From assembly GCA_019188255.1 (NCBI GenBank), contig JAETXT010000001.1, forward strand, positions 2,976,001 through 3,040,000: a DNA stretch of 64,000 nt, in the 5' to 3' direction. The notes beneath the pieces were generated by a model. It saw nothing but the letters and a program-made list of their open reading frames with translations. It was not told where the DNA came from and did not search any database. The stretch comes from Verticillium longisporum (taxonomy: Eukaryota; Ascomycota; Sordariomycetes; Glomerellales; Plectosphaerellaceae). A program made the position numbers and the translations under genes. Shown here piece after piece: positions 1 to 10,879 of this stretch. Positions within the stretch are counted from its first letter, which is position 1; every line of letters starts with the position of its first letter.

Positions 1-1
1 C

Positions 2-322
2 TCGATGACTTCGTCATCCATGGTCAGGACGGAGCAGTTGACCCTCCTGGACGCCAGGTTTGACAGGATAGAGGAGGAGTACACGAGCGAGATGGGCGGA
101 GGGGACGACCTTGGCTCTGTTTCAGCCGTGTCCGCCATGTCGAGTGTGCAAGGCGAGACTCGTCACGATTTGGACAATATTTTGGACGACTTTTTGGGTA
201 AATTCACAAAGCCTGGCAAGCGCACGAACAAGAAGGCGCGGCCCCAGACTGGTCTCGAGCAGCTGGACGAGATCAGGAGGGGTCTGGGACCTGCGCGTCT
301 GCGGCCTCAAGGCTACAGGTAA
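2..322 (+). CDS. LTV1: LTV1-like 40S ribosome biogenesis factor, 3' end only
   Basis: This is the last ~107 codons of a gene that begins upstream of the window; the frame is open from base 2 to the TAA at 320-322. The end matches the C-terminus of fungal Ltv1: an acidic segment, an LDDFLGKF motif, a lysine-rich stretch, then GLEQLDEIRRGLGPARLR. In this family Ltv1 binds pre-40S particles and helps their nuclear export and late maturation. An internal ATG at base 5 is not taken as the start, because the homology continues into the missing 5' part. Identification rests on the tail motif alone. Confidence 0.75.
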   Translation, partial: SMTSSSMVRTEQLTLLDARFDRIEEEYTSEMGGGDDLGSVSAVSAMSSVQGETRHDLDNILDDFLGKFTKPGKRTNKKARPQTGLEQLDEIRRGLGPARLRPQGYR

Positions 323-1150
323 TGAAAGACCAGACGGCCGTAAAAGCCACTGTAACGACCTAATGATACCCATTCTTTTCAACTTGGGGTGCTGTTGAGT
401 AGTGTATGAGAAGGAGGTGAATGTTGTTTTGCAAGCCTTGAGATTTGGATGGACCTACCTACCTACCTTACCTGAAGTACCTACCTGGTAGGTACCTATT
501 GAAAGGAAAGCCTATACGGCCTGGGAAGTGCATACGCCGCTTGTGCTATATCCAGCGATCCAATCACGGCAGGGGGTTGTGATGAAATCGACCTCTGAAA
601 GAATCGCATCACAATATCAAGAAACAAAGGAGTGGATGCCACGCAACCCTCCATTATCTCCTCAGATGCAACGATTTAAGAGGACAAGATCAACGTGATC
701 GCAAGGTACCTGAGGCACCTCCCAGCTCAGTCCCACCCCACTGCAAACCCCTGGCACGACTTCTCCAAGGCCACCCCCCACCCCCTAGGAGACTACCCCC
801 CTAGCTCCAAGTTCAGGTCACCTTCTGCCCCAGGGCCGAGCTCCCTCTCAGGGAGTGTCTGGTCTGGTTCATTGGCTCCACTTGCGCGCGAGCTACAGTT
901 CCAGGTGCTACAACATCCAGCCTCGTCACGAAAATCTCACCGTGTAACGTCCAATCGTTCATCCCCAACCACCGCTTCAACCCATCAACACCACCATCCC
1001 ACATTCGGTCGTCGCAGCCCCAAGCCGCGCATCTTCGGCGCACTCGCTCCAAGCGCCGCTGACATCGCAGAGCCTAGCATCACTGGCCTCGATGGCGCGG
1101 GCGACGTTCGTTGGGCCAAGCGCAACCGAACGACGACACAGCGCGACACG
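323..1150. other. Intergenic: LTV1 3' flank and SAC3 upstream region
   Basis: No gene is seen. The reading frame of SAC3 stays open upstream to about 695, but it contains no ATG before 1151, so that extension is treated as 5' leader. The stretch holds an ACCT-type tetranucleotide cluster (separate entry). Confidence 0.6.
453..497. repeat. ACCT/AGGT tetranucleotide cluster
   Basis: A run of ACCT units is followed by an AGGT unit, so the two halves are partly self-complementary. The same motif recurs at 25822-25854, 26034-26081 and briefly near 26319. It looks like the dispersed tetranucleotide clusters of Sordariomycete intergenic DNA. Confidence 0.7.
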
Positions 1151-4100
1151 ATGAACGGCTTCGGAGCCAAACGACGAGCCGGCAGTCCCGCAGATGGCGC
1201 AAGCTCCGACGATGGTCGGAAGCGCAAGGGCAATGGCGCTCTCGACCGCAGAAAGAAGGTGACGACGACGAACGGCAAGAACGCGAACACTTCGAAGCCT
1301 CGACCATCCAACGTGACCGCTTTTGGCACCGACACGACCGATTATGACACTGATCCCGGCACCTACGATACTGAAGCAAACAGCACGTATGCCAAGCGAA
1401 TCTACGACCAGTTGCGAAAAGACAGAATCCTCCCACCGAAATGGCCGTCCGACCCCGGGAACCCAGCGTCCAAGGGCGCCATGGCAAAATACAGAGAGAC
1501 ATCCAAGTCGTATCGCGACCGGGCGCGCGCTTCCTTGATGGCTGCTGGCCTGATTGACGACCCCGACAAGCCAAAACGCCTGGAAGACGCCATTGATTTC
1601 AAGGGCATCTGTGAGGATATGTGCCCCAATTTCGAAAAGATCACGCGCATCACCGAGTTTGACGTGCAACAAGCCGAAAAGGACTCGCAGACGTCGTTTC
1701 CCGTCATCAGCAAGATGGTGAAGAAACTGGCCAGATCGGCGGCAGGCCAGGAAGCTCCCCTACCAATGGACGTTCGATCGACTGCAGCGCTCCGCCGGAC
1801 GCTCGACTACTTGGTGGACGACCTCCTCGAGGACGAAGACAATCTGCCAGTCCTGCACGGCTATCTCTGGGATCGCACGCGAGCCATTCGACGCGACTTC
1901 ATCTTCCACTCAAGCATGAGCGCTGAAGAGATGAAGGACCAGGTCTACTGTCTCGAGACAATTGCGCGCTTCCACGTCACTTCGCTGCACCTGCTCTCCC
2001 GCCCCGACGTGACGCCAGAGGACTTTTCGGAGCAGCAAGAAATTGAACAGCTCGGCAAAGCATTGCTTTCACTGATGCACGCCTATGACGACAGCAAGGC
2101 GCAAGGCCTTGTTTGTGAAAACGAAACAGAGTTCAGGGCCTACCAGCTTCTCTTCAGCGCCAATCAACCGAATATCCTCGACAACGTCCAGCAGGAATGG
2201 GCGAACCCTCGACTATGGAAGGACTCTGACGAGATTAGAACCGCCGTCTCTCTAGTCGAGGCGTTGCAGAGCACTACTGATTTGCATGGTCCTATGGGTA
2301 CCGCGCCCCACCTGGCGGTGTCAGGAGCCTACAACACGTACTTCAAGATCGTCGAGAACCCCGAAGTGTCCTATACCATGGCCTGTTTTGCGGAGATTCA
2401 CTTTGGCCAGCTGCGGCGATCGATGCTCAAGACCTTACGACGAGCTTACTGGAGACCGAAAGTTTTGGCGAGGGACATCACGCCCGCATTGCTAAATACC
2501 TTCCTGAGGTTCGACACCGAGGACGAAGCAATCGATTTTGTCGAGGAACACGGCATGAGCTGGGTCCCTCTTGAGGATTCGCCGGACGATGAATACAGGC
2601 AATACCTGAGGACGACCGATGGCATGGAGTTCCCGCGGCTTCATCACACAACCTCGGAAACCATTGTGGAGAAGAAGCGAGGCTTTCGAAGTCTTTCCGA
2701 AGTTATCCACCGCTCAGTATACGAAGATCCTTCAGCAACGGCGGCTTCAAACCGGTCCGGTGCTGAGAAGCCATTCTTGCGGAGTACAGCAAAGTCACAG
2801 AGCACGCCTAATGCTTCGGCGTTGCAGGGCTTTCAGAAGCCGACAAACGGTTTCGCAACTCCCCAACCAACAGCAACCCCCTTCAGCCAAGGTACCATTG
2901 TCTCTTTGTGGCACCTCAATTGGGGGACCTTGACAAAGAGATGTGAGACTGACTTGTGTTCTAGTATCGTCCAATGGATTCGCAAAAACCAATGGCGGGA
3001 CCACTACAAGTCCATTTTCCACGCCCTCCTTCGGCCAGCCTTCAAGCACCACTCCTAGCCCTTTCCAAACAACATCTTCACAGCCCGCGGCGCAGAGTCC
3101 ATTTGCTTCGTTGGGCGCTGCCACGGGACAAAAGCCTCTGCCGCAAGCCTCAGCATTCTCGAGCCCATTCGCCTCTACACCACAGCTTGCAGGAGGTTCT
3201 TCCAGCGAGAGGCCGTCTCCGTTCGCCAGCCCCTTCGCGCAGCCAGCAGCTACCGTTCAAAAGGCGAAAGAGACGCCCACGATACCCAGCCCTTTCAGTG
3301 CATTCGGGAAACCCACCGAAGTGTCCGCCCCCGCCGCTGTTGATGCCTCCACTAAACCCCCAAACTCGGCGGCATCACCTTTCAGCAGCCCCTTTTCACA
3401 AGCTCCGGCAACAACACAACAGCCAAGCCTGTCCTCAGAATCTTCGAGCCCCCTTGCAGGCCTCTCCAAGACCGTGGGGAAACCTACCAGTCCATTCGCG
3501 GCTTCCCCAGCTGGAGCTGATCAATCAAAGCCTGTTCCGAGTGCCGACGAAGGCCAGTCTATCTCAGGGCAAAGCAAGTTCCCTACACTTTCAGGCACAG
3601 CTGCGACATTAAAGACGCCGCAGTTGTCGTTCCCACCACCAACTGGCACAACAGGGACGCCGAAGACTACCACATCTTCCCCTTTCTCTTTCCCACCTAC
3701 CACAAGCACTGGGGTGGCGGTTCCCCCAGCAGCTACACTGTCACCTGGCAAGACCGTGTCCCCGTTCCCTAGTGTGACAAGTCCGCCACCGATAACGCCA
3801 GCCATCCCGCAAGATGCGGCGATAAAGCAAAAAGTATCCGAGGCGCCCAAGTCTTTGACTTCAACCCTACCTGCAGGACCACAGCAAAGTATCTTGGGTG
3901 GTTCGACCTCGACTACTCCGCCCGGAACTGCAGCGGCATTTCCAGCCACGGTCGCGGCCACTCCGACATCAGCAGCGGTGTCAGCCCCCACTCAGCCAGC
4001 AGCTCCCCCTACGCCAAAGAGGGACCTTATGGCGGATTTCACGAATTGGTTTGTCAAGGGTGACGAAGGGCTACTGCAAGAGTTTGAGGTCTACATGGTG

Positions 4101-5318
4101 GAGCAGATTGTCAAAAAGACGTATGACGAGTTTGTCAAGGAAGAAGCAGAGAGGAAACGCAGAGAAGAGGAGGAAAGAGACTTGGCGGAAGCTCGCAAGT
4201 TTCAAGTCTACAACCTCAGCGTCAAGTTTTTCTACCGTTGGAGGGAAATCGCACGGAAGAATCGTCTACACAGACGTCGTGTCAGGGATCGGGAGGAATA
4301 CAAGGCGGCGCTGGCCGAGAAATTTGCCGCCGAGGCGGCGCGGAAGAAGAAGGCGAAGCAAGTCGAAGCCGCTCGACTGGCCGCTCTCCAGCGCAGCAAG
4401 GGCATCGACCCGGTCGACGAGTTCAGAGACCTGCTCCAAATGCAGAATGACAAGTCGCAGGACCACGAGGATGCGCTCTGGGCCAGCGGTATCCTGGCAG
4501 GCATCCACGATGAACGCGAAGCGATTGCCAGCATCGTTAGACACCACATGCCCCCGCCAGCAGCACCGACGCCGAAAAAGTGGAAGAAGTCGCTGCCTCC
4601 CAGCAACGTCAGCATCTCTCGGTCTGAATCGGCCAAGCCTGGTAGTGCCAAGACGCAGGCCTTGCGGGAGAAGTTCAGCGCCAGCACCAACAACCGCTCG
4701 ACTTCCTTCCGTCGCTCGCTGCCGTCCAGCACCGGCAGCTCTTCTTTCCGGGCGTCTCCGTCGCCGAGCGAACCTTCCAAGCGCCAAAGCAGGGTATCTG
4801 ATCGTTGGCGCCTAAAGGCTATGGGCCTTGTTACAATGCCAGATGGAACCGCTCTGCCGGAATCGCTCGCCAACTCGATGCGGTATGACGGAGCCAGGTA
4901 CGATGGATGGGGCTCGTTTGGGCTGGACTCGAAGACGCATCACCGCAGCCGTAGCACGTCTGCGGATGTCGGGGCCGCCGCCGCCGCTCGCGAGCGCTTC
5001 TCGCAGTCTTTCCACAACCGATCGGCATCCGAAGCCAAAGGGCCCAGGGGCGCCTCGCCCACCACGATCAAGCGAAAGAGATCAGTCGACGACGAGCAGA
5101 GCACGGCAGTCGATAGCGACACGAAGAAGAGGAAGGCAGCCTGCAACGCGGGTCTCGAGCAGATCCTGCGTGACGCCAAGGAGACGCTGAGCGCCCTGAG
5201 GAGCTCGAGGATGGAACTGGACGAAGGGGCTGGCTGGTTCAGAGAGCAGAGCGAGATGATGCAGCAGGAGGAGGCGCTGAGCAGGAGGAGCAGCTCGGCA
5301 TGGGGCGAGCGGCTATGA
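1151..5318 (+). CDS. SAC3: SAC3/GANP-domain nuclear mRNA export factor
   Basis: Two exons, 1151-2891 and 2965-5318, with a 73-nt GT-AG intron; the phases agree and the product is 1364 aa. The start is the first in-frame ATG. Residues ~150-470 form the SAC3/GANP domain, opening with FKGICEDMCPNFEKI. A low-complexity region rich in SPF/SPFA repeats follows (~590-960), resembling FG-type linkers. Next come a helical basic/acidic segment from MADFTNWF onward and a disordered Ser/Arg-rich tail. By family, Sac3 scaffolds TREX-2 (with Thp1, Sus1 and Cdc31) at the nuclear basket and couples transcription to mRNA export. The SPF repeats precede the helical segment instead of lying at the extreme N-terminus. 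The family call is firm; the exact N-terminus is less certain. Confidence 0.9.
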
Positions 5319-5722
5319 GGAAGGGGGGCTGTACGAGGGACTAGAACGGATTTGCATCGTGTTAGACAAAGCAGGCCAGGCGTTTTAGGAGACGTTGAGC
5401 TCCGGGCGGAAACTGGAATGAAAGCACCGGCATACACGCTGGGGAGCGTGATTTATTTGGGAATACCAACACTGTTCGATACATGCCAGGCATTGTTGAC
5501 CATGCTTCATATTGCTCGCATCCACTTCATGGGTTTTGCATCCTCACTGGACAAGGTATCACTCCTCCATGTTGGCGGGTGAGGTAGACTTGTATGTTTG
5601 TTCATCTGTTCATCTCGCTAGATCCCATTACACGTAGCCTTCAGTCATACAAGAGCAGCTTCATCACATTATTCGCCCTCGCTTTCCGGCCGTCCAAACT
5701 CCACCCACACAGAAAGAAGCCT
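5319..5722. other. Intergenic between convergent genes
   Basis: About 400 bases hold the facing 3' ends of SAC3 and membrane protein a. I see no further gene or repeat. Confidence 0.6.
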
Positions 5723-7392
5723 CTACCTCCTCTTCGGCGACGGCGGCGGCGGGAAAGAAGTCTGCAGCGTCCGGCTCTCCGTCGGGCTCCCGCCCCCCAA
5801 CGGCGCCGGCGCCGGCACGCCTCTCTTCTGCGCCACAGGCGCAATGGACTCCCTGCCGAGCAGGATGTTCAGCACCTGGCCCTGCGGGTGGCTCTGCCTC
5901 GGCGGCGACGACGACACGGCGTCGCTCCGCGGCTGGACCGGCTGTGGGGGCCAGCTCCGCTGCGAGAGGAGGGGACTCGCCGTGGCGCCCGCGAGGAGCG
6001 GCGAGCCGTGCGATTCCGCGGCCGGGCTGCGCGGGGGGCGGGGCGGGGCGGAGGCGCCGTACGAGGCGGTGCGCGGGGCGTGGTGGACGGGCAGGAGGGC
6101 AGTCGTGGAGCGGGTCGAGGTCGTCGACGTTGGCGTCGCGTAGTCTGTCGGCGAGGGTCTGTAGAGGGACGACTGCGCGTGGCTGGGGAGGATGGTGCTC
6201 AGGGAGAGGGCGTCCTTGGCGTGGCCCTGCGGCGGTGCTGCGCCTCGCCAGGGCTGGGCGGGCGGCAGGCTTGCGGACGACTGGTTCCAGGCGCTGCGCG
6301 TGGGTGTCGAGATGGATGGGTTCGAGGTGAGCGCCGCGGCCGGGTCGACAAAGGGCTTCTCGCGCGTGGTCGGCTCCTCTTCCCCGATGGGGAAGAAGCT
6401 TGGTGACCTGGGTGTCAGGTGCGTCTGGCAGCGGAACGAGAGCGACGACGCCGGCCGGTGGCGGCGGGCCCCTTTCTTTGACATGTTTTGGCTCTCGCGG
6501 CGGGCTTTGCGTTTGCGGTGGTGCATGTAGCCGCAGCCGCTGGCGAGGAGGAGGAGCACGAACCCGCCAATGGCGATGCCGACGATTACTGGAAGCGTAA
6601 ACACTGACGCTTGTTCCGGCTTCTTAGTCTCAAGCGTCGAGGGGTCAACGGCCTCTATCGCTGTGGCGCTGAATATTGTGTCGTTCAGGCCGATGAGAGT
6701 GCCGGCATCGGAACGTTGCTGGCAACCCGCATCCAAGGCTACGAGGACTGTGGCACGATGTGAGCTTGAGATATAAAAGAACGAGCTGGGCTGGTGGCCT
6801 ACAGTTGGACAACAAGTGATGTTCACCCCCAACCATGACACAATCGAGGCATCGACCAAAGGCATCGGACGTCATGGCCGCTCCACCAGCATCGCAGTAT
6901 CCATACTGCGACGTGCTGTCCAGTTCCGACAGGTCATCGGTCAAGGCATCTTCCAAGGGTCCGCAAGCAGACGAAGTGAGGCAGGGCCCTGAACCGATGC
7001 CTGTCGAGTTGGGGAAACCGAAAATACAATGGCCAAGCGTGTATCTGAGGTTGTCTGAAGATCTCGGTAAGTTTCCCGGTGAGACAAAGGCAGGGAAGCA
7101 GAATCCACTTACACAAGAACCACAGCTGATCACTCTCCGAGGCAGTCTCGAAAGGTGACTCCTGGAGACAGGTCAAGCATTGTTGAAATTTGCGGCCCTT
7201 GGCGCCGGACTGATAATCAGAGTCGTCACAGGTGATTTGCTGGGCCTGCGGAGATGATGACTCGGGGTCAGAGCGATCAAGATCTTCGCTGTCCAAACAG
7301 AATTCCGCGCAGGGCGAGTTCGGCGTGACCTGCAGCGCCGAAACGAACGTAGCCAAAAAAGAGGCGAGGAGCCAGCGAGTGAGGACGGCCAT
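5723..7392 (-). CDS. 12-Cys type I membrane protein, paralog a
   Basis: Three exons (7392-7113, 7054-6803, 6747-5723) give 518 aa. Both introns sit in phase 1, inside a TGT-like codon after exon 1 and after LSN in exon 2. The protein has a signal peptide (MAVLTRWLLASFLATFVSA) and an ectodomain of ~200 residues with 12 cysteines in the order CX3C, C, CX2C, C, CX5C, C, CX2C, C. It includes YNLRY and GPLEDAL motifs and an AGCQQ end. One membrane helix (~229-250) is followed by RKRKARR and a long Ser/Pro-rich cytosolic tail. Paralogs b and c share the cysteine pattern and intron positions. Homologs often carry an automatic 'LPXTG-domain' label, but no LPXTG motif is visible here. A surface sensor or wall-associated role is inferred from architecture only; function is unknown. 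Confidence 0.85.
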
Positions 7393-8676
7393 GTCGTTTT
7401 GCTTGGATTTTTTCTGACGCTCAGAGACAAGAAGAGAAAGTAGAAGTCAAATGAATGTTGTTGAAGCAGACTGCCAGAGCCAGCTTCACAAACGCGTATT
7501 ATTTTGTATCGAAAAGGGGGTATCTCGGAACGATTCAGGATTAAAGAGCGATAGAAGTGAAGAGCAGTGAGGATCAAAACAAAACAACAAGTCCAAAAGG
7601 CACGACTCAAACGGAAGACGGACGACAAACACACGAGAAATCACATCCCGCTGAGGCTCGATGACGGGTTCAGCTGGTGATAATATATGCCGCCCGCGTC
7701 GGCCATCACACGATCGTCGGCAACCCTGGGGCGCCTGTTTGCTCGATCAAGGCGGGAGGGAAACCCGTCACAGCGGGTCACCGCGAGGATTATCGCGTGA
7801 CAAGCGCGAGACATGCACTTCCCGATGGGGAGTAGATGCTCCCCCCAGCGCGATCCCCAGAGGCTGCTCGTAGGCTGCTGCCGCTCGCAGCAATCGATAG
7901 CGGCAGATGTTCATGCAGCAGGGGAGCCTTTCGTGATGGCTCGCAAAGTACAAACGCGACCAATGGCGGATCGTCAGCGCGAGGAATGCTACGCCGAAAG
8001 GCATCGCAGGAAAGCCCGGGACTCCGTGTCGCTCGGAACAGCAAGCTGCTGCAGAGCCTGACAGGCTGGAGGTTGCCAGTGTAGCGCTGGTAGCCAAGTC
8101 ACCTGCAGAGTGTTCCAGGCAAGAACATGGTCGCAAGGCCCCGTGGTGGTACAAGCGGTGAGATGGACATTGTCGACGGGCGCTTGCGTGAACAATTGAA
8201 GGTTCTGAGCAAGGCCAATGAGCTTTGGGCGTTTCGTCGACGAGTGATGGTGGCTGGGAAACGGGCGCGTAAATGATCAGCGCCTGAGTGGCCCAGACAG
8301 AGGCTCTGCCGATTCACACAAACGACACTGGCCTGTCGGCTCTATGTAGACTGCGGTGCCTCTCATACAAACGGCCCCATGGTGGTACGAGCTTTGTGGG
8401 CGTCGTGTGGAATGGCGGCACGGATTGAGGCGAAGGTTTGAGTTCTACCTTTGTATCACGACTTGGTGTTACTAGTGTCAGCGGGCCGTGGTCTTCGGCT
8501 ACAGCCGAAGCCTGTTCTGACCCACCTCACCCAAGGATCACAGGAATGTCTGTTTGCCATGCACCGAACTTTAATCCAGCAAGATCCCGACTTCATCATC
8601 TGCAACCTGCTGCAGCAAGTTTGGCCTAGGAGGCCTTATCACCAGCACCTTCGACCCCGTGACAAGACATAATCTC
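7393..8676. other. Intergenic: promoter of paralog a and 3' flank of the C6 regulator
   Basis: No supported gene. The only structure I noted is a perfect 8-bp stem with a 2-nt loop at 8493-8510 (CTTCGGCT AC AGCCGAAG), about 170 bases downstream of the regulator's stop codon. It is not followed by a U-run. Confidence 0.5.
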
Positions 8677-10297
8677 TCATATTCGTACAGGCCCTATATC
8701 AGTACCGTGCGATATCATACAACCCACCCAGCTTGGAGACTCTGTCCTGCTGCTCGGGGAGCACAATATGTCATCCCAGGCAGGCCGAAAGATATCCCCC
8801 TCGCACAATGTTTCGGACCACAATATAGCTCTGGTATGCGCAAGTACATGGCTCCATTCTCTTAGCTGAAGGCTAGTCGCCGCAGCTCGCGCCCTCTCGA
8901 GGAACCACTGGTACTGTGCTGTGCCCACCGAGGCTGCGAGACCGATGGTGAAGATCCATATATCAAAGGGCGAAGGATCGAGCTGCTCTCGGTTCTCGAT
9001 CAGTTTCCTGATGACATCGCCCATGATGACAGTATGTGGGTAATAAGTTGGTCCCTGGATGATGAACATGTAGAGCGCAGTAGCGTACCGCAGGCATTGG
9101 CTCATGGGCGATGGGGCCGACATTGGCGGATCTGGTGACGTCCGCAGAAGGCGATGGACGACAAAACATGTCAGGTCATGAAGTCGTGTTGTAAAAAAAT
9201 GCACTTGCTCCGCCTGCCGGAACACACTCCGCAGGCGACCAACGACGTTGCTGACGGCGTAGTCAATCTCGTAGGGGGCGAGATCAACATGGCCATCGTC
9301 AAGGCCGACTGGCTCAAGCTGCCACTCTGGGATAGGCGGTATGCCGTCCCCGATGCCGGCATCGTCTTGGGTTTCAAATTGTGGGTGACCCATGATGAGC
9401 ATCGATGCCCTTACGGTCTGTCAGTGTGACTCTGCAGTATTTATCATGGGGGCAGAAGAACATACCAGCTCACCATCCTTGCCGTGAGAGGGCTGGTCTG
9501 CCGGACGGCATTGATGCCGCCTCTCAGCTGGACCAGTCTTTTGACTCCCTCAACGTGCGTGTGGCTCACTTCAATATTGCCTTTACCGTACTGGGAGACA
9601 TGAGGTCAGAACAGAAGACTCAAAGACGTTGCACGGAAGAAACCGACCTCTATCGTCGCCAGTGTAATGACCGAGTTCAGCGTGCCATCTTGTACAGCCA
9701 ACGACAAGTCCTCGACTTTCCGTCGCAGCAGAGCCACAGAGTCGACCATCAGAACTTCCGACGACTGGAAGCCCTTCTGAGCGAGCAGCTCCTCGTCTAG
9801 ACATGCCGTCTGCAGTGACACGTGGAAAAGGGCAGGGTCGCCCAGCGCAAGCGGCCACCAGGAAACGAGAAACGGATTTGATGTTGCGCTCAGGTCCAGG
9901 GGATAATATTGGAAGGCGATCTTATTGTGGACTGAAGCTGTGAGCCACCTCGGACGGACGAGTGAGCGTTGAAGCAGCAACGTACGATGTACATACAGCT
10001 ATGGATGAGACGTTGCACCTGTGCCCTCGGAAGTCTCGTCTGTGGATACGAGTCGAATGGATCCAGAGATCCAAACCTGTAGGTGGTCAACGCGCTAGGG
10101 CTACTGGAAGGCCTTGACGCCCACGCTTCCTCTCGGCCGGGATGATCGGAGGAGACTGGTGACGCTGTCAAGGGCTCGTTGGCGTAGAGGCATTGGACAT
10201 TGCGCTTGAGGCAGCGAGAGCAGCGCGGCGTGCGCAGGTCGCAACTGTGCTTTGATCGTGCGCAGGCAGCACAGGACCGTCGAAGCGTCTGGCGCAT
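8677..10297 (-). CDS. Zn(II)2Cys6 transcription factor
   Basis: Four exons (10297-9997, 9931-9648, 9590-9466, 9409-8677) give 480 aa with consistent phases. The zinc cluster is complete near the N-terminus (Cys 9, 12, 19, 26, 29, 36; spacing CX2CX6CX6CX2CX6C) and is followed by basic residues. The rest resembles the fungal C6-regulator middle region (KIAFQYYPLDLSATSNPFLV, LRGGINAVRQTSPLT, HPQFETQDDAG), a family usually annotated as a C6 finger protein of unknown target. I chose the ATG at 10297, eight residues before the first Cys; an upstream in-frame ATG at 10354 would add 19 residues. The gene is divergent from the CYP61-like P450 across 582 bases, so it may regulate that gene (inference). 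Confidence 0.88.
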
Positions 10298-10879
10298 CTT
10301 GAGTCGAGATGACCCGAGAAAGTAAGACAGGGCAACTCCCACAAGATGCAGCATCGATGTCTAAGGTTCATCCTGTCATCGTCGGACCCCCGGATCTCGA
10401 GGAGTCAGGCGCACCAGGAAGGTGCGTGCCTTGGAAGGTACGTACCATGACTGGAGCTGGGTCTTGACCCAAAGAGGACTAGACTCCGCAGAGCCATGCC
10501 ATCGCACTTGGCATGTCGAAGGCAATCGGAGTCTAGTCCCAATCAGGCCCCTTGTTGGCAACTTCTATCATGTCGCGATGCCCTCCACAAACACTTCCGA
10601 GTGTCATCCGATTACCGACAGCCCATCGACAGGAGCTGTTTAAGCATGTTGCTCACTGCATCGTTACCTGTTTTTTGCTTGCTATGGAGCCACTTTATGG
10701 CCCGAGCGGAAGCCGGTGGGGTCACAAGGAATCAATGCCTTGACCCGAATGTCCGATCCAGCTTCAAGGCCCACCACGTTGCCTGAGCCATCGGTCAGCG
10801 GCAATCTATAAGAGAGAAACATGATGTCCATCATCTTCTGCGGCAGCTCGTTGAAACGGGAATTATTGGTTTCTGGAAA
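10298..10879. promoter_or_regulatory. Bidirectional promoter between the C6 regulator and the P450
   Basis: This 582-base divergent intergenic region serves both genes. It contains a perfect 13-nt inverted repeat with a nested 6-nt one (next entry) and several CGG/CCG triplets, the usual half-sites of Zn2Cys6 proteins. Transcription starts are unknown. Confidence 0.6.
10476..10539. repeat. Nested inverted repeat in the regulator/P450 promoter
   Basis: The outer arms are GGACTAGACTCCG (10476-10488) and its exact complement CGGAGTCTAGTCC (10527-10539), 38 bases apart. Inside lie CATGCC (10495-10500) and GGCATG (10510-10515). The outer arms end in CCG and begin with CGG, the triplets Zn2Cys6 dimers read, but a 38-base gap is much wider than a classical single site. 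It could be a pair of sites, a looping element or a mobile-element remnant. Confidence 0.75.

Noticed and set aside
5594..6406. 270-codon plus-strand Arg-rich frame
   Set aside because: It lies opposite the disordered tail of membrane paralog a and has no motif.
8493..8510. Perfect 8-bp stem as a terminator
   Set aside because: There is no following U-run, and eukaryotic mRNA genes do not end this way; it is a minor palindrome.
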